Part shown: positions 22,856-36,545 of the stretch, in pieces | How positions within the stretch are numbered: the stretch's first letter is position 1 | Layout of the letters: each line of letters starts with the position of its first letter | Origin: Calliopsis andreniformis | Taxonomy: Eukaryota > Arthropoda > Insecta > Hymenoptera > Andrenidae | Assembly (NCBI RefSeq): GCF_051401765.1 | Contig: NW_027480482.1 | Span: forward strand, 2,108,001 to 2,172,000 | Length of the DNA stretch: 64,000 bases | Direction: 5' to 3' | Position numbers and translations under genes: made by a program | Notes under the pieces: generated by a model | The model's input: only the letters and a program-made list of their open reading frames with translations | What the model was told of the DNA's origin: nothing | Database searches by the model: none

Positions 22856-24974
22856 ACTTCAATCCTCAATGCTCAATCTTCAATACTCAATCCACAATTC
22901 TCAATCCTCAACCCTCAATCCTCAATCCTCAATCCTCAATCCTCAATCCTGAATACTCAATCTTCAATCCTCAATCCTCAATCCTCAAACCTCAATTCTC
23001 AATCCTCAACCCTCAATCCTCAGTCCTCGAACCTCAATTCTGAATCCGCAATTCTGAATCCTCAATCTTCAGCCCTCAGTCATCAACAATCAGTTGTCAA
23101 TCTTCAATCCTCAATAGAATATCCTCAATTCACAGTTTTCAATACTCAATACTCAATCTGCAATCTTCAAACTTCTATCCACAATCATCAATTCTCATCA
23201 CTCAACCCTCAGCACTCAGTCTTCAACGCTCAATCCTCAATCCTCAATCCTCAATCTTCAATCCTTAATACTGAATCTTCAATCCTCAATCCTCAATCCT
23301 CAATACGCAATCCTCAATCCTCAATCTTCAACACTCAGTCCCCAATCCTCAATCTTCAATCCTCAATACTCAATCCTCAATCCTCAATCCTCAATCCTCA
23401 ATCCTCAATCCTGAATATCCAATCTTCAATCCTCAATCCTCAATCCTCAATCCTCAATCATCAATCCTTAATCTTCAATACTCAATACTCAATCCTCAAT
23501 CCTCAATGCTCAATACTCAATCGTCAATCTTCAATCCTCTATACTCAATCTTCGATCCTCAATCCTCAATCCTCAATCCTCAATCCTCATTCTTCAATCC
23601 TCAATACCCAACCCTCAATCTTCAATCCTCTATCCTCAATCCTCAATCCTCAATCCTCAATCCTCAATCCTCAATCCTCATTCTTCAATCCTCAATACCC
23701 AATCCTCAATCTTCAATCCTCAGTCCCCAATCCTCAATCTTCAATCCTCAATACTGAATCCTCAATCCTCAATCCTCAATCCTCAACCCTCAAACCTGAA
23801 TACTCAATCTTCAATCCTCAATCCTCAATCCTCAATCCTCAATCCTCAATTCTCAATCCTCAATCCTCAATCCTCAGACCTCAAACATCAATACTCAGCC
23901 CTCAGTCCTCGTCCTCAATCCACAACACTCAATCCTCAATCCTCAATCCTCAATCCTCAATCCTGAATACTCAATCTTCAATCCTCAATCCTCAATTCTC
24001 AAACCTCAATTCTCAATCCTCAATCCTCAACCCTCAATCCTGAATACTCAATCTTCAATCCTCAATCCTCAATCCTCAATCCTCAATCCTCAATCCTCAA
24101 TCATCAATCCTCAATCTTCGATACTCAATCCTCAATCCTCAATACTCAACCATCAATCCTCAATTCTCAATACTCAATAGAATATCCTGAATTCTCAGGG
24201 TTCTATACTCAAACCTCAATCCTCAACCCTGAGCCCTCATTCACAATCCTCAATCCTCAATCCTCAATCCTCAATTCTCAATCCTCAATCCTCAGCCCTC
24301 AGTCCTCAAACCTCAATCCTCAACCCTCAGCCCTCATCCTCAATCTTCAATTCTCAATCCTCAATCCTCAATCCCCAATTCTCAATCTTCAATCCTCAAT
24401 ACTCTTTCTTCAATCCTCAATCCTCAATCCTCAATCCTCAATTCTCATTCTGCAATCCTCAATACCCAATCCTCAATCTTCAATCCTCAATCCTCAATCC
24501 TCAATTCTGAATCCTCAATCCTCAATCCTCAGACCTCAAACATCAATACTCAGCCCTCAGTCCTCGTCCTCAATCCACAACACTCAATCCTCAATCCTCA
24601 ATCTTCAATCCTCAATCCTCAATCCTCAGTTCTCAATCCTCAATCCTCAATCCTCAGTCCTCGAACCTCAATTCTGAATCCGCATTCCTGAATCCTCAAT
24701 CTTCAGCCCTCAGTCATCAACAATCAGTTGTCAATCCTCAATCCTCAATAGAATATCCTCAATTCACAGTTTTCAATACTCAATACTCAATCTGCAATCT
24801 TCAAACTTCTATCCACAATCATCAATTCTCATCACTCAAACCTCAACACTCAGTCCTCAATGCACAATCCTCAATCCCCAATCCTCAATCTTCAATCCTC
24901 AATTCTGAATCTTCAATCCTCAATCCTCAATCCTCAATACTCAATCCTCAATCCTCAATCTTCAACACTCAGTC
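22856..24974. repeat. Partial first unit of the 4.5-kb tandem family (P1)
   Basis: This matches the second half of each 4483-bp unit. The offset to the next copy is 3924 bp up to about 23760, 4280 bp from about 24000, and 4350 bp from about 24700. The steps reflect 356 bp of extra sequence in the later copies (27690-28280), then 70 bp (ten heptamers), then 133 bp (nineteen heptamers). Anchor boxes start at 23084 and 24718, and a hairpin box at 24177. It is therefore a shorter, earlier or contracted form of the unit that was amplified next. Confidence 0.8.
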
Positions 24975-27900
24975 CCCAATCCTCAATCTTCAATCCTCAA
25001 TACTCAATCCTCAATCCTCAATCCTCAATCCTCAATCCTGAAAACTCAATCTTCAATCCTCAATCCTCAATCCTCAATCCTCAATCCTCAATCCTCAATC
25101 ATCAATCCTCAATCTTCAATACTCAATCCTCAATCCTCAATCCTCAATCCTCAATACTCAACCATCAACCCTCAATTCTCAATACTCAATAGAATATCCT
25201 GAATTCTCAGGATTCTATACTCAAACCTCAATCCTCAGCCCTGAGCCCTCATTCACAATCCTCAATCCTCAATCCTCAATCCTCAATTCTCAATCCTCAA
25301 TCCCCAATCCTCAATCCTCAATACTCAACCATCAATCCTCAATTCTCAACACTCAATAGAAAACCTTAATTCTCAGGATTCTATACTCAAACCTCAATCC
25401 TCAACCCTGAGCCCTCATTCACAATCCTCAATCCTCAATCCTCAATCCTCAACTCTCAATCCTCAATCCTCAGCCCTCAGTCCTCAAACCTCAATCCTCA
25501 ACCCTCAGCCCTCATCCTCAATCTTCATACCTCAATCCTCAATCCTCAATCCCCAATCCTCAATCTTCAATCCTCAATACTCTTTCTTCAATGCTCAATC
25601 CTCAATCCTCAATCCTCAATCCTCATTCTTCAATCCTCAATACCCAATCCTCAATCTTCAATCCTCAGTCCTCAATCCTCAATTCTCAATCCTCAATCCT
25701 CAATCCTCAGACCTCAACCCTCAATCCTCAGTCCTAAAACCACAATCCTGAATCCTCAATCCTGAATCCTCAATCTTCAGCACTCAGTCCTCAACAATCA
25801 GTTGTCAATCCTCAATCCTCAATAGAATATCCTCAGTTCAGAGTTTTCAATACGCAATACTCAGTCTGCAATCTTCAAATCTCTATCCACAAACATCAAT
25901 TCTCATCACTCAACCCTCAACACTCAGTCCCCAATCCTCAATCTTCAATCCTCAATCTTCAATCCTCAATCATCAATCCCCAATCCTAAATTCTCAATCT
26001 TTAATCCCCAATACTCAATCTTCAATCCTCAATCCTCAATCCTCAATCCTCAATTCTCAATCCTCAATCCTCAGTCCTCAGTCCTCAGACCTCAATCCTC
26101 AACCCTCAGCCCTCATCCTCAATCCTCAATCTTCAATCCTCAATCCTCAATCCTCAATCCCCAATCCCCAATCCTCAATCTTCAATCCTCAATACTCTTT
26201 CTTCAATCCTCAATCCTCAATCCTCAATCCTCATTCCTCATTCTTCAATCCTCAATACCCAAACCTCAATCTTCAATCCTCAATCCTCAATCCTCGATTC
26301 TCAATCCTCAATCCTCAATCCTCAGACCTCAAACATCAATACTCAGCCCTCAGTCCTCGTCCTCAATCCACAACCCTCAATCCTCAATCCTCAATCTTCA
26401 ATCATCAATATTCATTCTTCAATCCTCAATCCTCAATCCTCAATCCTCAATCCTCAATCCTCAAACCTCAATGTTCAATCCTCAATACCCAATCCTCAAT
26501 AATCAATCCTCAATCCACAATCCTCAATCCTCAATCCTCAGTCCTCAAACCACAATCCTGAATCCCCAATCCTGAGTCCTCAATCTTCAGCACTCAGTCC
26601 TCAACAATGAGTTGTCAATCCTCAATCCTCAATAGAGTATCCTCAGTTCAGAGTTATCAATACGCAATACTCAGTCTGCAATCTCCAAAAATCTATCCAC
26701 AAACATCAATTCTCATCACTCAACCTTCAACACTCAGTCCCCAATCCTCAATCCTCAATCCTCAATCCTCAATCCTCAAACTTCAATCCTCAATGCTCAA
26801 TCTTCAATCCTCAATCCTCAATTCTCAATCCTCAACCCTCAATCCTCAATCCTCAATCCTCAATCCTCAATCCTGAATACTCAATCTTCAATCCTCAATC
26901 CTCAATCCTCAAACCTCAATTCTCAATCCTCAACCCTCAATCCTCAGTCCTCGAACCTCAATTCTGAATCCGCAATTCTGAACCCTCAATCTTCAGCCCT
27001 CAGTCATCAACAATCAGTTGTCAATCTTCAATCCTCAATAGAATATCCTCAATTCACAGTTTTCAATACTCAATACTCAATCTGCAATCTTCAAACTTCT
27101 ATCCACAATCATCAATTCTCATCACTCAACCCTCAGCACTCAGTCTTCAATGCTCAATCCTCAATCCTCAATCCTCAATCTTCAATCCTTAATACTGAAT
27201 CTTCAATCCTCAATCCTCAATCCTCAATACGCAATCCTCAATCCTCAATCTTCAACACTCAGTCCCCAATCCTCAATCTTCAATCCTCAATACTCAATCC
27301 TCAATCCTCAATCCTCAATCCTCAATCCTCAATCCTGAATATCCAATCTTCAATCCTCAATCCTCAATCCTCAATCCTCAATCATCAATCCTTAATCTTC
27401 AATACTCAATACTCAATCCTCAATCCTCAATGCTCAATACTCAATCGTCAATCTTCAATACTCTATACTCAATCTCCGATCCTCAATCCTCAATCCTCAA
27501 TCCTCAATCCTCATTCTTCAATCCTCAATACCCAACCCTCAATCTTCAAGCCTCTATCCTCAATCCTCAATCCTCAATCCTCAATCCTCAATCCTCAATC
27601 CTCATTCTTCAATCCTCAATACCCAATCCTCAATCTTCAATCCTCAGTCCCCAATCCTCAATCTTCAATCCTCAATACTCAATCCTCAATCCTCAATCCT
27701 CAATCCTCAACCCTCAAACCTGAATACTCAATCTCCAATCCTCAATCCTCAATCCTCAATCCTGAATCCTCAATCCTCAACCATCAATCCTCAATCTTCA
27801 ATACTCAATCCTCAATCCTCAATCCTCATTCTACAATCCTCAATACCCAATCCTCAATCTTCAATCCTCAATCCTCAATCCTCAATTCTCAATCCTCAAT

Positions 27901-29457
27901 CCTCAATCCTCAGACCTCAAACATCAATACTCAATTCTCAATCCTCAATCCTCAATCCTCAGACCTCAAACATCAATACTCAGCCCTCAGTCCTCGTCCT
28001 CAATCCACAGCACTCAATCCTAAATCCTCAATCTTCAATCCTCAATCCTCAATCCTCAATCCTCAATCCTCATTCTTCAATCCTCTATACCCAATCCTCA
28101 ATCTTCAATCCTCAATCCTCAATCCTCAATTCTCAATCCTCAATCCTCAATCCTCAGACCTCAAACATCAATACTCAGCCCTCAGTCCTCGTCCTCAATC
28201 CACAACACTCAATCCTCAACCCTCAATCCTCAATCCTCAATCCTGAATACTCAATCTTCAATCCTCAATCCTCAATCCTCAAACATCAATTCTCAATCCT
28301 CAATCCTCAACCCTCAATCCTGAATACTCAATCTTCAATCCTCAATCCTCAATCCTCAATCCTCAATCCTCAATCCTCAATCATCAATCCTCAATCTTCA
28401 ATACTCAATCCTCAATCCTCAATACTCAACCATCAATCCTCAATTCTCAATACTCAATAGAATATCCTGAATTCTCAGGGTTCTATACTCAAACCTCAAT
28501 CCTCAACCCTGAGCCCTCATTCACAATCCTCAATCCTCAATCCTCAATCCTCAATTCTCAATCCTCAATCCTCAGCCCTCAGTCCTCAAACCTCAATCCT
28601 CAACCCTCAGCCCTCATCCTCAATCTTCAATTCTCAATCCTCAATCCTCAATCCCCAATCCTCAATCTTCAATCCTCAATACTCTTTCTTCAATCCTCAA
28701 TCCTCAATCCTCAATCCTCAATTCTCATTCCTCAATCCTCAATACCCAATCCTCAATCTTCAATCCTCAATCCTCAATCCTCAATTCTGAATCCTCAATC
28801 CTCAATCCTCAGACCTCAAACATCAATACTCAGCCCTCAGTCCTCGTCCTCAATCCACAACACTCAATCCTCAATCCTCAATCTTCAATCCTCAATCCTC
28901 AATCCTCAATCCTCAATCCTCATTCTTCAATCCTCAATACCCAATCCTCAATCTTCAATCCTCAATCCTCAATCCTCAGTTCTCAATCCTCAATCCTCAA
29001 TCCTCAGTCCTCGAACCTCAATTCTGAATCCGCATTCCTGAATCCTCAATCTTCAGCCCTCAGTCATCAACAATCAGTTGTCAATCCTCAATCCTCAATA
29101 GAATATCCTCAATTCACAGTTTTCAATACTCAATACTCAATCTGCAATCTTCAAACTTCTATCCACAATCATCAATTCTCATCACTCAACCCTCAACACT
29201 CAGTCCTCAATGCACAATCCTCAATCCCCAATCCTCAATCTTCAATCCTCAATTCTGAATCTTCAATCCTCAATCCTCAATCCTCAATACTCAATCCTCA
29301 ATCCTCAATCTTCAACACTCAGTCCCCAATCCTCAATCTTCAATCCTCAATACTCAATCCTCAATCCTCAATCCTCAATCCTCAATCCTGAAAACTCAAT
29401 CTTCAATCCTCAATCCTCAATCCTCAATCCTCAATCCTCAATCCTCAATCATCAATC
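24975..29457. repeat. 4483-bp tandem higher-order unit, copy 1
   Basis: First of two adjacent copies with offset 4483 bp. Anchor boxes start at 25792, 26602, 27008 and 29068. Hairpin boxes start at 25189, 25356 and 28457. The first part (to about 26775) is a Q-type module with TCCTAAAAC at 25732; the rest is the P part related to 22856-24974. The period is not a multiple of 7 (640 heptamers plus 3 bases), because the unit contains 6-mers that break phase. No gene is present. Confidence 0.9.
25189..25218. repeat. Hairpin box palindrome, canonical copy in the 4.5-kb unit
   Basis: Same arms as at 6984 (ATAGAAT/ATTCTAT and CCTGA/TCAGG, loop ATTC), preceded by CAACCATCAACCCTC. It is followed 167 bp later by the 29-bp subtype at 25356, with AAAACCTTAATTCTC in the centre, in which the inner arms no longer pair well. 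The canonical/degenerate pair recurs at 29672 and 29839, 37663 and 37830, and 49538 and 49705, each pair 167 bp apart. Confidence 0.8.
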
Positions 29458-29520
29458 CTCAATCTTCAATCTTCAATCCTCAATACTCAATCCTCAATCC
29501 TCAATCCTCAATCCTCAATC
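29388..29520. repeat. 133-bp local tandem duplication
   Basis: CTGAAAACTCAATCTTC begins at 29388 and again at 29521, 133 bp (19 heptamers) later. This is the step that changes the offset between neighbouring units from 4350 to 4483. In the 6.3-kb unit the same landmark is also doubled at 133 bp (9648 and 9781; 15922 and 16055). The copies upstream at 25038 and downstream at 33871 are single. Confidence 0.75.
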
Positions 29521-32500
29521 CTGAAAACTCAATCTTCAATCCTCAATCCTCAATCCTCAATCCTCAATCCTCAATCCTCAATCATCAATCCTCAATCTTC
29601 AATACTCAATCCTCAATCCTCAATCCTCAATCCTCAATACTCAACCATCAACCCTCAATTCTCAATACTCAATAGAATATCCTGAATTCTCAGGATTCTA
29701 TACTCAAACCTCAATCCTCAGCCCTGAGCCCTCATTCACAATCCTCAATCCTCAATCCTCAATCCTCAATTCTCAATCCTCAATCCCCAATCCTCAATCC
29801 TCAATACTCAACCATCAATCCTCAATTCTCAACACTCAATAGAAAACCTTAATTCTCAGGATTCTATACTCAAACCTCAATCCTCAACCCTGAGCCCTCA
29901 TTCACAATCCTCAATCCTCAATCCTCAATCCTCAACTCTCAATCCTCAATCCTCAGCCCTCAGTCCTCAAACCTCAATCCTCAACCCTCAGCCCTCATCC
30001 TCAATCTTCATACCTCAATCCTCAATCCTCAATCCCCAATCCTCAATCTTCAATCCTCAATACTCTTTCTTCAATGCTCAATCCTCAATCCTCAATCCTC
30101 AATCCTCATTCTTCAATCCTCAATACCCAATCCTCAATCTTCAATCCTCAGTCCTCAATCCTCAATTCTCAATCCTCAATCCTCAATCCTCAGACCTCAA
30201 CCCTCAATCCTCAGTCCTAAAACCACAATCCTGAATCCTCAATCCTGAATCCTCAATCTTCAGCACTCAGTCCTCAACAATCAGTTGTCAATCCTCAATC
30301 CTCAATAGAATATCCTCAGTTCAGAGTTTTCAATACGCAATACTCAGTCTGCAATCTTCAAATCTCTATCCACAAACATCAATTCTCATCACTCAACCCT
30401 CAACACTCAGTCCCCAATCCTCAATCTTCAATCCTCAATCTTCAATCCTCAATCATCAATCCCCAATCCTAAATTCTCAATCTTTAATCCCCAATACTCA
30501 ATCTTCAATCCTCAATCCTCAATCCTCAATCCTCAATTCTCAATCCTCAATCCTCAGTCCTCAGTCCTCAGACCTCAATCCTCAACCCTCAGCCCTCATC
30601 CTCAATCCTCAATCTTCAATCCTCAATCCTCAATCCTCAATCCCCAATCCCCAATCCTCAATCTTCAATCCTCAATACTCTTTCTTCAATCCTCAATCCT
30701 CAATCCTCAATCCTCATTCCTCATTCTTCAATCCTCAATACCCAAACCTCAATCTTCAATCCTCAATCCTCAATCCTCGATTCTCAATCCTCAATCCTCA
30801 ATCCTCAGACCTCAAACATCAATACTCAGCCCTCAGTCCTCGTCCTCAATCCACAACCCTCAATCCTCAATCCTCAATCTTCAATCATCAATATTCATTC
30901 TTCAATCCTCAATCCTCAATCCTCAATCCTCAATCCTCAATCCTCAAACCTCAATGTTCAATCCTCAATACCCAATCCTCAATAATCAATCCTCAATCCA
31001 CAATCCTCAATCCTCAATCCTCAGTCCTCAAACCACAATCCTGAATCCCCAATCCTGAGTCCTCAATCTTCAGCACTCAGTCCTCAACAATGAGTTGTCA
31101 ATCCTCAATCCTCAATAGAGTATCCTCAGTTCAGAGTTATCAATACGCAATACTCAGTCTGCAATCTCCAAAAATCTATCCACAAACATCAATTCTCATC
31201 ACTCAACCTTCAACACTCAGTCCCCAATCCTCAATCCTCAATCCTCAATCCTCAATCCTCAAACTTCAATCCTCAATGCTCAATCTTCAATCCTCAATCC
31301 TCAATTCTCAATCCTCAACCCTCAATCCTCAATCCTCAATCCTCAATCCTCAATCCTGAATACTCAATCTTCAATCCTCAATCCTCAATCCTCAAACCTC
31401 AATTCTCAATCCTCAACCCTCAATCCTCAGTCCTCGAACCTCAATTCTGAATCCGCAATTCTGAACCCTCAATCTTCAGCCCTCAGTCATCAACAATCAG
31501 TTGTCAATCTTCAATCCTTAATAGAATATCCTCAATTCACAGTTTTCAATACTCAATACTCAATCTGCAATCTTCAAACTTCTATCCACAATCATCAATT
31601 CTCATCACTCAACCCTCAGCACTCAGTCTTCAATGCTCAATCCTCAATCCTCAATCCTCAATCTTCAATCCTTAATACTGAATCTTCAATCCTCAATCCT
31701 CAATCCTCAATACGCAATCCTCAATCCTCAATCTTCAACACTCAGTCCCCAATCCTCAATCTTCAATCCTCAATACTCAATCCTCAATCCTCAATCCTCA
31801 ATCCTCAATCCTCAATCCTGAATATCCAATCTTCAATCCTCAATCCTCAATCCTCAATCCTCAATCATCAATCCTTAATCTTCAATACTCAATACTCAAT
31901 CCTCAATCCTCAATGCTCAATACTCAATCGTCAATCTTCAATACTCTATACTCAATCTCCGATCCTCAATCCTCAATCCTCAATCCTCAATCCTCATTCT
32001 TCAATCCTCAATACCCAACCCTCAATCTTCAAGCCTCTATCCTCAATCCTCAATCCTCAATCCTCAATCCTCAATCCTCAATCCTCATTCTTCAATCCTC
32101 AATACCCAATCCTCAATCTTCAATCCTCAGTCCCCAATCCTCAATCTTCAATCCTCAATACTCAATCCTCAATCCTCAATCCTCAATCCTCAACCCTCAA
32201 ACCTGAATACTCAATCTCCAATCCTCAATCCTCAATCCTCAATCCTGAATCCTCAATCCTCAACCATCAATCCTCAATCTTCAATACTCAATCCTCAATC
32301 CTCAATCCTCATTCTACAATCCTCAATACCCAATCCTCAATCTTCAATCCTCAATCCTCAATCCTCAATTCTCAATCCTCAATCCTCAATCCTCAGACCT
32401 CAAACATCAATACTCAATTCTCAATCCTCAATCCTCAATCCTCAGACCTCAAACATCAATACTCAGCCCTCAGTCCTCGTCCTCAATCCACAGCACTCAA

Positions 32501-33942
32501 TCCTAAATCCTCAATCTTCAATCCTCAATCCTCAATCCTCAATCCTCAATCCTCATTCTTCAATCCTCTATACCCAATCCTCAATCTTCAATCCTCAATC
32601 CTCAATCCTCAATTCTCAATCCTCAATCCTCAATCCTCAGACCTCAAACATCAATACTCAGCCCTCAGTCCTCGTCCTCAATCCACAACACTCAATCCTC
32701 AACCCTCAATCCTCAATCCTCAATCCTGAATACTCAATCTTCAATCCTCAATCCTCAATCCTCAAACATCAATTCTCAATCCTCAATCCTCAACCCTCAA
32801 TCCTGAATACTCAATCTTCAATCCTCAATCCTCAATCCTCAATCCTCAATCCTCAATCCTCAATCATCAATCCTCAATCTTCAATACTCAATCCTCAATC
32901 CTCAATACTCAACCATCAATCCTCAATTCTCAATACTCAATAGAATATCCTGAATTCTCAGGGTTCTATACTCAAACCTCAATCCTCAACCCTGAGCCCT
33001 CATTCACAATCCTCAATCCTCAATCCTCAATCCTCAATTCTCAATCCTCAATCCTCAGCCCTCAGTCCTCAAACCTCAATCCTCAACCCTCAGCCCTCAT
33101 CCTCAATCTTCAATTCTCAATCCTCAATCCTCAATCCCCAATCCTCAATCTTCAATCCTCAATACTCTTTCTTCAATCCTCAATCCTCAATCCTCAATCG
33201 TCAATTCTCATTCCTCAATCCTCAATACCCAATCCTCAATCTTCAATCCTCAATCCTCAATCCTCAATTCTGAATCCTCAATCCTCAATCCTCAGACCTC
33301 AAACATCAATACTCAGCCCTCAGTCCTCGTCCTCAATCCACAACACTCAATCCTCAATCCTCATTCTTCAATCCTCAATCCTCAATCCTCAATCCTCAAT
33401 CCTCATTCTTCAATCCTCAATACCCAATCCTCAATCTTCAATCCTCAATCCTCAATCCTCAGTTCTCAATCCTCAATCCTCAATCCTCAGTCCTCGAACC
33501 TCAATTCTGAATCCGCATTCCTGAATCCTCAATCTTCAGCCCTCAGTCATCAACAATCAGTTGTCAATCCTCAATCCTCAATAGAATATCCTCAATTCAC
33601 AGTTTTCAATACTCAATACTCAATCTGCAATCTTCAAACTTCTATCCACAATCATCAATTCTCATCACTCAACCCTCAACACTCAGTCCTCAATGCACAA
33701 TCCTCAATCCCCAATCCTCAATCTTCAATCCTCAATTCTGAATCTTCAATCCTCAATCCTCAATCCTCAATACTCAATCCTCAATCCTCAATCTTCAACA
33801 CTCAGTCCCCAATCCTCAATCTTCAATCCTCAATACTCAATCCTCAATCCTCAATCCTCAATCCTCAATCCTGAAAACTCAATCTTCAATCCTCAATCCT
33901 CAATCCTCAATCCTCAATCCTCAATCCTCAATCATCAATCCT
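29458..33942. repeat. 4483-bp tandem higher-order unit, copy 2
   Basis: Nearly identical to copy 1. The differences I noticed are single bases near 31519 (TCCTTAATAG), 33200 (CAATCGTC) and 33363 (CTCATTCTTC). Three differences in about 4.5 kb would be about 99.9% identity, by eye. Anchor boxes start at 30275, 31085, 31491 and 33551; hairpin boxes at 29672, 29839 and 32940. The match ends near 33942, where this copy goes to CTCGATTCTC. Confidence 0.9.
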
Positions 33943-35250
33943 CAATCTTCAATCCTCAATCCTCAATCCTCGATTCTCAATCCTCAATCCTCGATCCTCA
34001 GTCCTCAGTCCTCAAACCTCAATCCTCAACCCTCAGCTCTCATCCTCAAACCTCAATCCTCAATCTTCAATCCTCAGTCCTCGATCGTCAATCCTCAATA
34101 CTCAATCCTCAATCCTCAGTCCTCAAACCTCAATCCTGAATCCTCTATCCTGAATCCTCAATCTTCAGACCTGAGACCTCAACAATCAGTTCTCAATCCT
34201 CAATCCTCAATAGAATATCATCAATTCACACCTTTGAATACTCAATATTCAACCTGCAATCTTCAAATCTCTGTCCAAAAACATCAATTCTCATCACACA
34301 GCCCTCAACACTCAGTCCCCAATCCTCAATCTTCAATCCTCAATCATCAATTCTCAATCCTCAGTTCTCAATCTTTAATCCACAATACTCAATCTTCAGT
34401 CCTCAATCAACAATCCTCAATCCACAATCCTCAATCCTCAATCCTCAATCCTCATTCTTCAATCCTCAATCCCCAATCCTCAATCTTCAATCCTCAATCC
34501 TCAATCCTCAATTCTCAATCCTCAATCCTCAGTCCTCAGTCCTCAAACCTCAATCCTCAACCCTCAGCCCTCATCCTCAATCCTCAATCCCCAATCGTCA
34601 ATCCTCAACCTTCAATCCTCAGTACTCAACCTTCAATCCTCGATCCTCAGTCCTCAAACCTCAATTCTGAAGCCTCAATCCTGAATCCTCAATCTTCGGC
34701 CCTCAGTCCTCAACAATCAGTTGTCAATCCTCAATCCTCAATAGAATATCCTCAATTCACAGTTTTCAATACATAATACTCAATCTGCAATCTTCCAACC
34801 TCTATCCACAGACAACAATTCCCATTACTCATCCCTTAACACTCAGTCCTCAATGTTCAATCCTCAATCCTAAATACTCAATCCTCAATCTTCAATCCTC
34901 AATACTCTTTCTTCAATCCTCAATCCTCAATCCTCAATCCTCAATTCTCATTCTTCAATCCTCAATACCCAATCCTCAAACTTCAATCCTCAATCCTCAA
35001 TCCTCAATTCTGAATCCTCAATCCTCAATCCTCAGACCTCAAACATCAGTACTCAGCCCTCAGTCCTCGTCATCAATCCACAACACTCAATCCTCAATCC
35101 TCAATCTTCAATCCTCAATCCTCAATCCTCAATCCTCAATCCTCATTCTTCAATCCTCAATACCCAATCCTCAATCTTCAATCCTCAATCCTCAATCCTC
35201 AGTTCTCAATCCTCAATCCTCAATCCTCAGTCCTCGAACCTCAATTCTGA
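33943..35250. repeat. Module S, copy 1
   Basis: Matches 47811-49118 (offset 13868) and the corresponding part of the 8035-bp copy at 55846-57153. Landmarks are an anchor box with CAGTTCTCAATCC (34180), the phrase CTCAATCAACAATCC near 34405, and CTTCCAACCTCTATCC near 34793. I noticed about five differences from the later copies (near 34236, 34295, 34582, 34768 and 35071). It ends where this copy reads AATCCTCAATCC instead of AATCCGCATTCC. No gene is present. Confidence 0.78.
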
Positions 35251-35900
35251 ATCCTCAATCCTGAATCCTCAATCTTCAGACCTCAGTCATCAACAATCAG
35301 TTGTCAATCCTCAATCCTCAATAGAATATCCTCAATTCACAGTTTTCAATACTCAATACTCAATCTGCAGTCTTCAAACCTCTATCCACAATCATCAATT
35401 CTCATCACTCAACCCTCAACACTCAGTCCTCAATGCTCAATCCTCAATCCTCAATTCTCAATATTCAATCCTCAATACTGAAACTTCAATCCTCAATCCT
35501 CAATCCTCAATACTCAATCCTCAATTCTCAGTCTTCAACACTCAGTCCCCAATCCTCAATCTTCAATCCTCAATACTCAATCCTCAATCCTCAATCCTCA
35601 ATCCTCAATTCTCAATCCTGAATGCTCAATCTTCAATCCTCAATCCTCAATCCTCAATCCTCAATCCTCAATCCTCAACCATCAATCCTCAATCTTCAAT
35701 CCTCAATCCTCAATCCTCAATCCTCAATCCTCAATACTCAACCATCAATCCTCAATTCTCAATACTCAATAGAATATCCTGAATTCTCAGGATTCTATAC
35801 TCATTCCTCAATGCTCAATCTTCAATCATCAATATTCAATCTTCAATCCTCAATCCTCAATCCTCAATCCTCAATCCTCAAACTTCAATCCTCAGTACTC
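35251..35900. repeat. R1-tail-like segment
   Basis: Matches the end of block R1 and the start of the next module: 35291-35765 follows 6331-6745 at offset 28960, then the hairpin box at 35769 follows 6781 at offset 28988 (a 28-bp, four-heptamer step). Several single-base differences are visible (CAATATTCAATCC for CAATCTTCAATC near 35461; CAGTCTTC near 35529). It is an older or less homogenised copy. Confidence 0.7.
35769..35798. repeat. Hairpin box palindrome, canonical copy
   Basis: Full arms ATAGAAT/ATTCTAT and CCTGA/TCAGG. It is followed by ACTCATTCCTCAATGC, not by the usual CAAACCT unit, so the palindrome is kept while its right flank differs. The related copy at 6781 has ATTCCAT in the right arm, with one mismatch. 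Confidence 0.78.
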
Positions 35901-36545
35901 AACCTTCAATCCTCGATCCTCAGTCCTCAAACCTCAATTCTGAAGCGTCAATCCTGAATCCTCAATCTTCGGCCCTCAGTCCTCAACAATCAGTTGTCAA
36001 TCCTCAATCCTCAATAGAATATCCTCAATTCACAGTTTTCAATACATAATACTCAATCTGCAATCTTCAAACCTCTATCCACAGACAACAATTCCCATTA
36101 CTCATCCCTTAACACTCAGACCTCAATGTTCAATCCTCAATCCTCAATACTCAATCGTCAATCTTCAATCCTCTATACTCAATCTTCGATCCTCAATCCT
36201 CAATCCTCAATCCTCAATCCTCATTCTTCAATCCTCAATACCCAACCCTCAATCTTCAATCCTCTATCCTCAATCCTCAATCCTCAATCCTCAATCCTCA
36301 ATCCTCAATCCTCATTCTTCAATCCTCAATACCCAATCCTCAATCTTCAATCCTCAGTCCCCAATCCTCAATCTTCAATCCTCAATACTCAATCCCCAAT
36401 CCTCAATCCTCAATCCTCAACCCTCAATCCTGAATACTCAATCTTCAATCCTCAATCCTCAATCCTCAATCCTCAATCCTCAATCCTCAATCATCAATCC
36501 TCAATCTTCAATACTCAATCCTCAATCCTCAATACTCAATCCTCA
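35901..36545. repeat. Module shared with 43403-43800 and its copies
   Basis: Matches 43.4-43.8 kb at offsets of about 7502, and therefore also 51.4 kb and 61.6 kb. Landmarks are GAAGCGTCAATCC, an anchor box at 35984 with CAATACATAATAC, and ACAGACAACAATTCCC. This copy keeps CCC in ATTCCCATTAC; the three copies to the right have lost one C. The copies part after about 36320-36360. No gene is present. Confidence 0.75.
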
